Assembly: GCF_002899825.2 (NCBI RefSeq)
Contig: NZ_PPED02000002.1
Location: forward strand, 627,631-691,630
Reading direction: 5' to 3'
Length of the DNA: 64,000 nt
Origin: Chryseobacterium phosphatilyticum
Lineage (GTDB): Bacteria > Bacteroidota > Bacteroidia > Flavobacteriales > Weeksellaceae
This document shows, piece by piece, positions 1 to 8,134 of the stretch (positions are counted from its first letter, which is position 1; every line of letters begins with the position of its first letter). A program made the position numbers and the translations under genes. The notes under the pieces were generated by a model. It ran no database searches. It saw only the letters and a list, made by a program, of their open reading frames with translations, and was not told the origin of the DNA.

Positions 1-59
1 GTAGTTTTAAAATGATTAAGAAGACCTGTTTTATTAATTTTTATTAATAAATTTGCAGT

Positions 60-410
60 ATGTTAATAGAAGTTTTTAAGTCTAAGATCCATAGGGTAAG
101 AGTAACAGCCTCTGACCTTAATTATATAGGAAGTATAACGATCGATGAAGATCTTATAGAAGCTGCCGGATTAGTGGTAGGAGAAAGAGTCTATATCGTG
201 AATGTGAACAACGGAGAACGTTTTGATACCTATGTTATCAAAGGGAAAAGAAAATCCGGAGAAGTATGTTTAAATGGGCCTGCTGCAAGAAAAGTACAAA
301 AAGATGATATCATTATCATCATCGCTTATGCGCAGATGACCCCTGAAGAGGCAAAAGATTTCCAGCCGAAAATCGTCTTCCCTGATGAAAAAACAAACCT
401 TCTTACGTAA
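60..410 (+). CDS. panD: Aspartate 1-decarboxylase
   Basis: PanD makes beta-alanine from L-aspartate in the cytoplasm for pantothenate and coenzyme A synthesis. The 116-residue length is normal for this pyruvoyl enzyme. Residues 24-25 are Gly-Ser, preceded by Tyr22, which matches the self-cleavage site that turns Ser25 into the pyruvoyl group; Lys9 and the AAR motif near residues 74-76 are also conserved. A TAAATTTG box at 48-55 resembles a Bacteroidota -7 element and sits only 4 bases before the ATG, so the transcript may be almost leaderless. The next gene begins 3 bases after the stop, so the two are probably co-transcribed. Confidence 0.97.
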
Positions 411-413
411 TTC

Positions 414-1436
414 ATGGAGAAAACATCAAAAAAGCCTTTAAAATCCATACTTACAATAGTAATATCGCTTGCTTTTGCAGGCTTTTTTTTATGGCTGGCC
501 TTAAGAGGGCTTGATTTTAAAGTCATTCAAAAATCGTTGGTTAAGGCAAATTATCTTTGGGTTCTGCTTGCATCTGTATTTGGACTGTTGGCCTATTGGT
601 TCAGAGCGATTCGCTGGAACCTGATGCTGGAACCCATGGGGCACAGAATCTCAAACTCAAACTCACTTTGGTCGATATCATTCGGGTATCTGATGAATCT
701 TACGATCCCGAGAAGTGGAGAGCTGGCAAGAGCCACTGCATTATATGGAGTAGAAAAAGTTCCTGTAGACAAGTCTTTCGGTACCATTATTCTGGAAAGA
801 GTGGTAGACCTCATATGTATGATGGGATTTCTGGGATTGACATTGTTGTTTAAATATGATGCAATTTTGTCTTTCTATAAGAATTCAGGAGTACAGATTA
901 ACCCAAACAAAATTTTACTGGTTCTTCTGATTTTGATTGTGGGTACTATTTTATTTTTTGTATTTAAAAAGAAACTTTCCGGGGTTCCGTTTTTAGGCAA
1001 AATTGTAAATTTTATTGATGGGATTTTTCAGGGATTAACTACCATTTTCAAATTAAAAGAAAAAGGAAAATTCATCCTTTATACATTAGGTATCTGGATT
1101 TGCTATTATTTTGCGGCGTATCTTGTATGTTTTGCTCTTCCTGAAACCTCAGGATTTAGCCTGGCAGACGGTTTTTTCATTATCGTGGTGGGTACATTGG
1201 GAATGATTATTCCTGCCAGTGGTGGAATTGGGGCTTATAACCTTGCGATGAAGTTTGGGTTTATGGCTTTGTTTATTTCAATGGGTAAAAATGCTGAATT
1301 TGGGGGTGAAATGGGGCTTACCTATTCCTTTATTTCATTACCATTGCAGATTGTTATTATGCTGGTCATGGGGCTTATCTCCATTCCCATGCTTGCAAAG
1401 GCAAGAAATGCTGCTGTTTCAGATAAGGATTTGTAA
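414..1436 (+). CDS. YbhN/UPF0104-type flippase-like integral membrane protein
   Basis: This 340-residue protein has about eight hydrophobic membrane segments and resembles the lysylphosphatidylglycerol synthase transmembrane (flippase-like) family. Seen directly: a first segment near residues 15-30, a conserved RSGELAR-like stretch after the second to third segments, and a glycine-rich stretch (IIPASGGIGAYN) near residue 265, both typical of this family. The cytosolic aminoacyl-transferase half of MprF is absent, so lipid aminoacylation is unlikely; the substrate is unknown. It lies 3 bases downstream of panD and ends at a strong terminator. Confidence 0.85.
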   Translation: MEKTSKKPLKSILTIVISLAFAGFFLWLALRGLDFKVIQKSLVKANYLWVLLASVFGLLAYWFRAIRWNLMLEPMGHRISNSNSLWSISFGYLMNLTIPRSGELARATALYGVEKVPVDKSFGTIILERVVDLICMMGFLGLTLLFKYDAILSFYKNSGVQINPNKILLVLLILIVGTILFFVFKKKLSGVPFLGKIVNFIDGIFQGLTTIFKLKEKGKFILYTLGIWICYYFAAYLVCFALPETSGFSLADGFFIIVVGTLGMIIPASGGIGAYNLAMKFGFMALFISMGKNAEFGGEMGLTYSFISLPLQIVIMLVMGLISIPMLAKARNAAVSDKDL

Positions 1437-1460
1437 AATTCAATAATATACTATACAGAC

Positions 1461-1490
1461 AAAGTCCAATTGAAAAATTGGACTTTTTTT
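1461..1490 (+). terminator. Rho-independent terminator after panD operon
   Basis: An 11-bp perfect stem (AAAGTCCAATT / AATTGGACTTT) with a short loop is followed by a run of T. It closes the panD/flippase transcript, 25 bases after the stop codon. Confidence 0.9.
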
Positions 1491-1604
1491 ATGGAATACA
1501 ACTACCCAAAGGTGTAGTGAAACCATTATTTTTCTCAATAAATTTGGTCAGGTCATAAATCAAATTTATCTTAATGCAAAAAATAATTCATAACATAAAA
1601 TACT

Positions 1605-2180
1605 ATGGCAATTAATCTACAGAAAGGACAGAAAATCGAGATAGGGTTGACGAAAATGACGATCGGACTTGGTTGGGATCCTAATGAAGGGACAGGCTAT
1701 GATTTCGATCTTGATGCTTCAGCCATCATGATTGATTCTGACAGAAAATTAGTAAGCGAGGAATATTTTGTTTTTTATAATAATCTGATCTCTCCGGACG
1801 GTGCCTTAACGCATACGGGAGATGATCCTAATGGGAAAAACAGTGATGGAGATGATGACGAAGCAATCATTATTGATCTTGATAAGGTAGATTCAAGAGT
1901 AGAGGAAATCCTTTTTGTGGTAACCATCGAAGATTTTGAAAGAAGAAAACAGAATTTCGGACAGGTAAGAAATTCATACATCAGGGTTGTAGACAACCAT
2001 TCAAATCAGGAAATTGCGAAGTATGAACTGGATGAAGATTTCTCTATTGAAACCGGTGTTGAATTCGGGAGACTGTATAAGAGAAATGGAGGTTGGAAAT
2101 TTGAAGCTTCGGGAATCGGATACAGAGCTGATTTAGGCTTCTTCCTTGAAAAATATTATAAAGGACAAATCATCAGATAA
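1605..2180 (+). CDS. TerD-family calcium-binding stress protein (first copy)
   Basis: The 191-residue protein is a single TerD domain. It starts MAINLQKGQ, has the conserved IGLGWD segment near residues 21-26 and the DFDLDAS acidic motif near residue 34, which in TerD proteins helps bind calcium. A second acidic patch (GDDD, residues about 83-86) fits the second calcium site. It is the first gene of a six-gene operon with a second TerD, two vWA proteins, a PP2C phosphatase and a kinase, so a role in a Ter-type signalling complex is inferred rather than metal resistance as such. A TAAATTTG box at 1539-1546 could be the operon promoter. Confidence 0.92.
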   Translation: MAINLQKGQKIEIGLTKMTIGLGWDPNEGTGYDFDLDASAIMIDSDRKLVSEEYFVFYNNLISPDGALTHTGDDPNGKNSDGDDDEAIIIDLDKVDSRVEEILFVVTIEDFERRKQNFGQVRNSYIRVVDNHSNQEIAKYELDEDFSIETGVEFGRLYKRNGGWKFEASGIGYRADLGFFLEKYYKGQIIR

Positions 2181-2208
2181 TATAACCAAATACACAAAAA
2201 CGATAACT

Positions 2209-2886
2209 ATGGCAATTAATTTACAGAAAGGTCAGACGATTGATTTAAGAAAAAATGACCGTGGAGAAAGTGTTTATGACCTTTCGAAGGTCACGATCGG
2301 TTTAGGATGGGATGTAAGAAAGCAGGGCGGAGGTTTCTTTGGAAAACTGTTCAGTAAAGAAGCTGAATATGATCTTGACGCTGTTGCATTTCTTTTGGAT
2401 GGAAACGGAAAAGTAGCCAATTTAGGGAAAACAGTTCAGACCAATGACGGGAGACAAATGGGACTTTATCAGGGTGATGTAATCTTTTTCAATTCTATGC
2501 AACACCCGAGTGGAAATGTATGGTTGACCGGAGATAACCGGACAGGCGCAGGAGATGGTGATGATGAGCAAATTATCGTTAAATTGGATCAGTTGGACCA
2601 GAGCTATCAGAAAATTGTATTTCTTGTTACGATTTACCAGGGAAGAACCAATAATCAGCATTTCGGAATGATTGAAAATGCCTTTATCCGTGCAGTAGAT
2701 GCTACCGGAAAAGAAATTACCAAATACAGTCTTTCCGGAGATTCAAGTATGAACGGAATGTGTGCCATGGTTTTTGCGGAAGCATACCGTCACAATGGAG
2801 ACTGGAAGTTCCGTGCCGTTGGAGAGCCACATCATACGGATAATTTTATTGATGTTTTAAGACAGCAGTACGCGTATTCAAACTAA
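2209..2886 (+). CDS. TerD-family stress protein (second copy)
   Basis: The 225-residue TerD paralogue begins MAINLQKGQ like its neighbour. An upstream in-frame ATG at 2146 overlaps the end of the first copy and was rejected because the family N-terminus starts at 2209. Conserved features are IGLGWD near residue 28, the YDLDAVA acidic motif near residue 55, and a GDGDDEQ patch near residue 115. It carries a Gly/Phe-rich insert (residues about 37-50) that the first copy lacks, so the two have diverged and are probably not redundant. It lies 28 bases after the first copy. Confidence 0.92.
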   Translation: MAINLQKGQTIDLRKNDRGESVYDLSKVTIGLGWDVRKQGGGFFGKLFSKEAEYDLDAVAFLLDGNGKVANLGKTVQTNDGRQMGLYQGDVIFFNSMQHPSGNVWLTGDNRTGAGDGDDEQIIVKLDQLDQSYQKIVFLVTIYQGRTNNQHFGMIENAFIRAVDATGKEITKYSLSGDSSMNGMCAMVFAEAYRHNGDWKFRAVGEPHHTDNFIDVLRQQYAYSN

Positions 2887-2915
2887 GTCTTAGATTTCTA
2901 TTTAACATATTTCAA

Positions 2916-2951
2916 AGCCGGCTTGAAAGTCTTCGACTTTCTCCGCCGGCT
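2916..2951. repeat. Compound hairpin between terD and vWA genes
   Basis: An outer 7-bp stem AGCCGGC/GCCGGCT (2916-2922 with 2945-2951) encloses an inner 7-bp stem GAAAGTC/GACTTTC (2925-2931 with 2935-2941). There is no T-run, so it is not a standard terminator. It could stabilise or separate the terD and vWA parts of the message, or be a REP-like element. Confidence 0.6.
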
Positions 2952-2974
2952 TCAGAATTAATACTTGTCTTACA

Positions 2975-3613
2975 ATGACCAGAAGATTATTAGCATATTT
3001 TTTATTAGATACTTCAGGCTCTATGAACGGAGAGCCTATTCAGGCCCTGAATAATGGATTCAACGGGCTTGTCAGCATGCTTCGGGCGGATCCGCAGGCA
3101 ATGGACAGTCTTCATCTGAGTGTCATTACTTTCGATAGAGATGTTAAAAATATCGTTCCCCTGATCGATCTTGCCAGTTTTTATCCCATGGAGATTACCT
3201 GTCCGGATAGTGGACCTACGCATACCGGAGCTGCTTTGGAAATGGTGGCAGAACTTGTACAGAAAGAGCATGTGAAAGGCTCTTCCGATGAGAAGGGAGA
3301 CTGGCAACCTTTACTTTTTATATTTACTGACGGGAAACCCTCAGATATTCAGAAGTACAGGCAGATGATTCCTACTCTCAGAGGACTTGACTTTGGGGCT
3401 ATTGTAGGTTGTGCTGCCGGCCCTAAAGCAGATGAACAGTTTTTGAAGGAGCTGACGGATCATGTGGTAAAACTGGATACGACGGATGCGATTACCCTTT
3501 CTTCCTTTTTCAAATGGGTAAGCTCATCCATTACACAAGGAGGAAAATCGCAGGGAGCGGGAGAAAATGTCACTTTACCGCCACCACCGTCAGAACTTAA
3601 CATTATTATTTAA
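2975..3613 (+). CDS. TerY-like von Willebrand A domain protein
   Basis: The 212-residue protein is one vWA domain with an intact metal-ion-dependent adhesion site: DTSGSM near residue 9, the threonine in GPTHTG, and FTDGKPSD near residue 113. Such cytoplasmic TerY proteins are thought to scaffold Ter complexes through metal-mediated protein contacts. The short C-terminal tail is Pro-rich (LPPPPSEL). It lies directly upstream of a second vWA gene and the phosphatase and kinase genes on the same strand, which is the TerY-P arrangement. Confidence 0.92.
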   Translation: MTRRLLAYFLLDTSGSMNGEPIQALNNGFNGLVSMLRADPQAMDSLHLSVITFDRDVKNIVPLIDLASFYPMEITCPDSGPTHTGAALEMVAELVQKEHVKGSSDEKGDWQPLLFIFTDGKPSDIQKYRQMIPTLRGLDFGAIVGCAAGPKADEQFLKELTDHVVKLDTTDAITLSSFFKWVSSSITQGGKSQGAGENVTLPPPPSELNIII

Positions 3614-3630
3614 AAAAGGATATTGCAGCT

Positions 3631-4674
3631 ATGAGAAGATTGCCTATTTATTTTTTAGTCGACATCTCCGAATCGATGGTTGGAGATCCTATTGAGCAGG
3701 TACAGGAAGGTATTGCGAATATCATCAGGGAATTAAAAAAAGATCCGTATTCTTTGGAAACGGTTTATATTTCTATTGTCGGTTTTGCCGGAGAAGCTGA
3801 GGTCATTACCCCACTACAGGATATTATAAGTTTCTATCCTCCGAAAATTCCTATTGGAAGCGGAACTTCATTGTCTCAGGGCTTGATCAAGATGATGGAC
3901 TGCATAGACAGAGACATTGTTAAAACCACTTACGAAAGAAAAGGAGACTGGAAGCCTATTGTTTTTCTCTTTACTGACGGGGTTCCTACCGATGATGCCA
4001 CCAAAGCGATTGAAAGATGGAATAATAAATATGCCGGGAAATCGAATACCATAGCAGTATCTATTGGTGAAAATACCAATTATAAACTGCTGGGTTCCCT
4101 GGCGGATAATGTTTTATTGTTTAATAACTCTGATGAAAATTCATACAAAGAATTTTTCAAATGGGTAACAGACTCTATTAAGACAACCAGCCAGAGTGTT
4201 AGCGAAGCAAAAAAAGAAGGAATCAATTTGTCTAAGATAGATTCTCTTATTCTGGAAAAAGTAGATCCGGAAATGGAGCAGAGGTTTCCGGATAATAATT
4301 TTGTGGTCCTGAACGGTAAATGTTCAGAAACGGAGAAGCTTTACCTGATGAAGTTTAAAAAAACATTTGCAGAGTCAGGTATTCCGGGAATGTCCACAAG
4401 ATATTATCGCTTGGACGGAGCCTATAAAATTGATGAGAAAGCCTACTACAGACTTTCTTCTTCACAAAGAACTCATTTAAAAATTTCCATTGAGGAATTA
4501 CAGGGAGGTACTTCATGTCCTCATTGTGCCAATCCTGTTGCATTGGCAACCTGTTCCTGCGGGGGAATTCATTGTCTGAGGGGCGAAGGGTATAATAAAT
4601 GTCCCTGGTGTGGAACCTCAGATTACTATGGTTTTTCGAGTGAAGGATTTGATATTAACAGGACATTGGGATAA
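3631..4674 (+). CDS. TerY-like vWA protein with C-terminal zinc ribbon
   Basis: Residues 1 to about 190 form a vWA domain with MIDAS motifs DISES, GSGTSLSQG and FTDGVPTD. The remaining 150 residues include a C-terminal zinc-ribbon-like region with paired cysteines (CPHC, CSC, CPWC) near residues 289-330. TerY proteins with C-terminal cysteine-rich modules are part of the TerY-phosphatase-kinase triad described in comparative genomics of Ter systems. It sits 17 bases after the first vWA gene and 2 bases before the phosphatase gene, so translation of the set is probably coupled. Confidence 0.92.
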   Translation: MRRLPIYFLVDISESMVGDPIEQVQEGIANIIRELKKDPYSLETVYISIVGFAGEAEVITPLQDIISFYPPKIPIGSGTSLSQGLIKMMDCIDRDIVKTTYERKGDWKPIVFLFTDGVPTDDATKAIERWNNKYAGKSNTIAVSIGENTNYKLLGSLADNVLLFNNSDENSYKEFFKWVTDSIKTTSQSVSEAKKEGINLSKIDSLILEKVDPEMEQRFPDNNFVVLNGKCSETEKLYLMKFKKTFAESGIPGMSTRYYRLDGAYKIDEKAYYRLSSSQRTHLKISIEELQGGTSCPHCANPVALATCSCGGIHCLRGEGYNKCPWCGTSDYYGFSSEGFDINRTLG

Positions 4675-4676
4675 TC

Positions 4677-5936
4677 GTGGGAAAATTTCAGCAGCTGATT
4701 TCTAAAATTCAATCAAAATCTATGGAAAAAGCTCTTATTTATAAAGAAAAAGAAGAGTTTAAAGACGTGTATTGGGTCTTAAAGAATGCGAATTCAAAAC
4801 AGTTTTATGAATTCAGTTTCAATATGGAAGATTTTCCGAATATAGAGATTAAAAATATTGGGAAACTTGAAGAAACAGGACTCGTTTTTGAGAATAATAA
4901 ACTATCAGGAATTCCAGGTGTAGCAAATGTTTATAACCTTGATATTGAATTTATCCATACCGGGGATACCCATACCGTTGAAATAAAAAAAGTACAACTG
5001 CTCATCAATGCTAATCCTAAGGATTTATGGAAAAATATTCCTTCCGATATCGATGATACATTCTACAAACCGGACGAAGATTCGTACAAAGGAAAATTCG
5101 TGGATAAAAAAATTGTAATTGCTTCTAAAAGAGGTCGTTCTCATGCGCATGAAGGCAAATTTCGTGAGGATGATTTTTCAGTGAGAAACCTTCCTGCTGA
5201 CTGGAGTATTATTGCGGTCTCAGATGGTGCAGGCTCTGCAAAACTGGCAAGAGAAGGTTCCAGAATAGCAACAGCATCAATAAGTCAGTTTTTTGATTCA
5301 GGTACAATTTTGGAGAAAATTGAAAAAAATATCAGGATTTACTATTCTTCAGAAACAACATCTGAAGCGCAACACAATATTATCAGGCTTTTGTATGAAA
5401 GTGTTTTGTATAGCTACAACACTTTAGAGCAGACTGCGGGAGAACATAACCTTTCTTTGCATGACCTGAACGCTACCCTCATTTTTACTTTGGTTAAAAA
5501 ATTCAATTTTGGTTATGTAATTCTGAGCTTCGGAGTGGGAGATTGTCCGATAAATCTGATCAGCTCTGATTTCTCTGAGGTACAACTTTTAAACCAAATG
5601 GATGTGGGTGAATTCGGTGGAGGCACGCGTTTTATCACCACGAAAGAAATTTTTAATGATCAGATCGTTTCCCGTTTTGGAATGACCTGTGTAGATGATT
5701 TCTCACATCTTGTGTTGATGACAGACGGTATTTATGATCCAAAATTTGCCACAGAAAATAAACTGGAAGATCTGGAAAGCTGGAAAATGTTTTTTAATGA
5801 TTTGAATGGAAGTAATGATGACAGCCTGAAAGTTGACTTTATCAACGATAGAGAAATCGATCAGCAACTTCTTAACTGGGGTGAATTCTGGAGCAAAGGA
5901 AATCATGACGACCGTACATTGGCTATAATTTATTAG
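4677..5936 (+). CDS. PP2C-family protein phosphatase of the TerY-P triad
   Basis: The 419-residue protein starts with GTG, 2 bases after the upstream stop. An N-terminal extension of about 150 residues precedes a PP2C metal-dependent Ser/Thr phosphatase domain. Visible metal-binding motifs are RED near residue 162, SDGAG near residue 182, MTDGIYD near residue 345 and the final NHDDR, so the enzyme is probably active. It very likely opposes the kinase encoded 4 bases downstream. The N-terminal extension is not recognised and may bind the vWA or TerD partners. Confidence 0.9.
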   Translation: MGKFQQLISKIQSKSMEKALIYKEKEEFKDVYWVLKNANSKQFYEFSFNMEDFPNIEIKNIGKLEETGLVFENNKLSGIPGVANVYNLDIEFIHTGDTHTVEIKKVQLLINANPKDLWKNIPSDIDDTFYKPDEDSYKGKFVDKKIVIASKRGRSHAHEGKFREDDFSVRNLPADWSIIAVSDGAGSAKLAREGSRIATASISQFFDSGTILEKIEKNIRIYYSSETTSEAQHNIIRLLYESVLYSYNTLEQTAGEHNLSLHDLNATLIFTLVKKFNFGYVILSFGVGDCPINLISSDFSEVQLLNQMDVGEFGGGTRFITTKEIFNDQIVSRFGMTCVDDFSHLVLMTDGIYDPKFATENKLEDLESWKMFFNDLNGSNDDSLKVDFINDREIDQQLLNWGEFWSKGNHDDRTLAIIY

Positions 5937-5940
5937 AAAC

Positions 5941-7452
5941 ATGAAAAAGACCATCAGAGTTGCTTCTATTCTGGATGCAACCCAATCATATGAATATGTA
6001 GATGACAACCCAATTCAGGGAGGGGTGAAGGATGTCTATTTTTCTCCGGAGAAGGATTATGTAATTGCCTTTTACCGAAGCCCGTTGGATGTGGGGCAGA
6101 AAGAACGAATCAGGAGAATTGTTTCCACCTATCTGCAAAGCATACAAAACGGAAATGCATCCGGATACTTTCTGAATGAAATTTTCAGATGGCCCTATGA
6201 CATTGTTGAAAAAAATAAGTTGACAGGGATTGTTGTTCCTGTTTACCATCAGAAGTTTTTCTTTGCTAAAGGATACGTTGGTTCGGATAATATTCAGGGG
6301 CAAGATAAAGTAGGAAAGTGGTTTACAGCTCCAATGTTCCGAAATCAGCAATATCCGTTGAGGCTCGATCAGTCTGAATTGGGAGACTGGCTCAGTTATT
6401 TTCAGATTTCGGTCAATATCAGCCGCGGTGTTAAAAAACTCCATCAAATGGGACTGGCACATTCTGATCTGTCGTATAATAACATCTTAGTCGATCCGGT
6501 GAGTAAATCTGCCTGTATTATCGATATTGATGGTCTTGTTGTTCCAAAATTATTCCCACCTGAAGTGATTGGTACAGCCGATTTTATTGCTCCTGAGGTT
6601 TTAAAAACAAAACATCTGGGACTTCAGGATCCCCAAAGGCATCTTCCCAATCAAAAAACCGATCTGCATGCTCTCGCTGTACTGATCTATATGTACCTGC
6701 TGAGGCGACACCCTCTGCGTGGCGGTAAAATCTGGGATCTGGATTCTGAAAAAGATGAACTTTTGTCTATGGGTGAAAATGCTTTGTTTATAGAAAATCC
6801 TGAAAATAATACCAACCAGGTAAAAGCTGATCACCTGAGAAAATGGGATGCATTCTGGGGAGATCCTGAAAAGATTCCTCATACGATTACAGGACCCTAT
6901 ATTTCTGAATTATTCAAAAAAGCATTTGTAGACGGTTTACATGATCCTATCAGGCGTCCTACAGCAAATGAATGGGAAACTGCTTTGCTGAAAACCGTAG
7001 ATCTTATACAACCTTGTCAGAACTCCACTTGTACAGAAAAATGGTATGTTTTTGATAATACTGCTAATCCTAAATGTCCTTTTTGCGGAACTTCACATCA
7101 GGGAACACTTCCGGTACTGGATCTCTATTTTAAATTTGATGATGAGGTATGGAAACCGGAAAATCACAGACTGATGGTTTACCACAACCAGTATTTATTC
7201 AAATGGCATGTTTCCAGAAAGGTGATCCGAAACGAAAATCTGACGATGCAGGATAAAATGCCTGTCGGATATTTCACATTTCACCAGGGGAAATGGGTAT
7301 TGGTTAATCAAAGCCTGGAAGGAATGAAGGATATTACAGAACAGAAAGAAATACCTCCCGGATCCATGGTTGAACTTACCGGTGGGAAAAAAATCCTGCT
7401 GTCTGCCGAAGAAGGAGGGAGGCTGATTTATGTGACCTTGGCAAATGGATGA
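5941..7452 (+). CDS. Protein kinase-like protein with zinc ribbon (TerY-P triad kinase)
   Basis: The 503-residue protein has a kinase-like fold in its first 360 residues: a GGVKDVYF stretch in the glycine-loop position, catalytic loop HSDLSYNN near residue 174, an IDIDG motif in place of DFG, and an APE-like segment (IAPEVL). The usual VAIK lysine is not obvious (VIAFY is seen), so the nucleotide-binding lysine may be placed differently. A CxxC-type zinc ribbon (CPFC) lies near residue 380. The last 110 residues could be an FHA-like beta domain, which is inference. It is the last gene of the Ter operon. Confidence 0.87.
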   Translation: MKKTIRVASILDATQSYEYVDDNPIQGGVKDVYFSPEKDYVIAFYRSPLDVGQKERIRRIVSTYLQSIQNGNASGYFLNEIFRWPYDIVEKNKLTGIVVPVYHQKFFFAKGYVGSDNIQGQDKVGKWFTAPMFRNQQYPLRLDQSELGDWLSYFQISVNISRGVKKLHQMGLAHSDLSYNNILVDPVSKSACIIDIDGLVVPKLFPPEVIGTADFIAPEVLKTKHLGLQDPQRHLPNQKTDLHALAVLIYMYLLRRHPLRGGKIWDLDSEKDELLSMGENALFIENPENNTNQVKADHLRKWDAFWGDPEKIPHTITGPYISELFKKAFVDGLHDPIRRPTANEWETALLKTVDLIQPCQNSTCTEKWYVFDNTANPKCPFCGTSHQGTLPVLDLYFKFDDEVWKPENHRLMVYHNQYLFKWHVSRKVIRNENLTMQDKMPVGYFTFHQGKWVLVNQSLEGMKDITEQKEIPPGSMVELTGGKKILLSAEEGGRLIYVTLANG

Positions 7453-7526
7453 GAGGGTTTTAGGGTGTGAGAGTAATAGAGTGATAGAACTTGATACATT
7501 CTCAATTCTTAACAGGTGTTTTTTAT

Positions 7527-7556
7527 TTTCAACTTTCAACTTTCCATTTTCAATTT
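7527..7556. repeat. Degenerate heptamer tandem repeat
   Basis: Four near-identical units of the form TTTCAAC/TTTCAAT follow one another between the converging kinase and acetyltransferase genes. The surrounding 107 bases show no gene. This kind of low-complexity spacer often lies between convergent Flavobacteriia genes. Confidence 0.5.
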
Positions 7557-7559
7557 TAG

Positions 7560-8000
7560 TCATTTGTTTTCAACTTCCATGAAGTAGGAATATTCATCTT
7601 CTCCAATAATCTTAAAGCCAAGGCTGGTGTAAAGGTGTTGTGCTTTATTTGTTTTTAAAACACTTAGCCATACTGCGTTACCTTTTTCAGCAGCACCAGC
7701 GAGGATATTCTTTAAAATTTTCCCGCCCAACCCAAGACCTTGAAATTCAGGATCTATCTGAAGTTGTAGAATTTCTGTTTTCCCGGCAGTTTCGTTGACC
7801 TTTAATAATCCGATGCGTTGATGATGTAAGAAAATAATGCAGGCTTTATCAAACTCATACAGAATTCTCTGAAGCGTAGTCTCACGGTCAGTAGGAAGAT
7901 CAGATTCAGCATAATGTGGAACCATCGTTTTTGTTCTAAGATCAAGAAGATAATCAATATCGTTCTCTGTCGCTTTTTTATAGGTAAGTTGAATATCCAT
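7560..8000 (-). CDS. GNAT-family N-acetyltransferase
   Basis: The 146-residue protein matches the GNAT fold. The acetyl-CoA pyrophosphate loop is seen as PEFQGLGLGGKIL near residues 82-94, followed by the typical helix and the late LYTSLGFK motif near residue 124. The substrate cannot be told from sequence. It lies downstream of tyrS on the same strand but with a 134-base gap, so it may be transcribed separately. Confidence 0.85.
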   Translation of the reverse strand: MDIQLTYKKATENDIDYLLDLRTKTMVPHYAESDLPTDRETTLQRILYEFDKACIIFLHHQRIGLLKVNETAGKTEILQLQIDPEFQGLGLGGKILKNILAGAAEKGNAVWLSVLKTNKAQHLYTSLGFKIIGEDEYSYFMEVENK

Positions 8001-8134
8001 ATTTTTTTTAATCCAATTTCAGGCCATATTATCAATGAAAATCCTTTGTTGGCAAGGTACAAATAACAATGCAGCTTATGATATTAAAGTTAAAGGTAAC
8101 GAAAGCCCCCTCATGCTTCCGATTTCCATCCTCT

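Noticed and set aside
1605-7452. Calling the Ter operon a tellurite resistance operon
   Set aside because: TerA, TerB, TerC and TerZ are absent, and the gene set matches the signalling-type TerY-P system instead.
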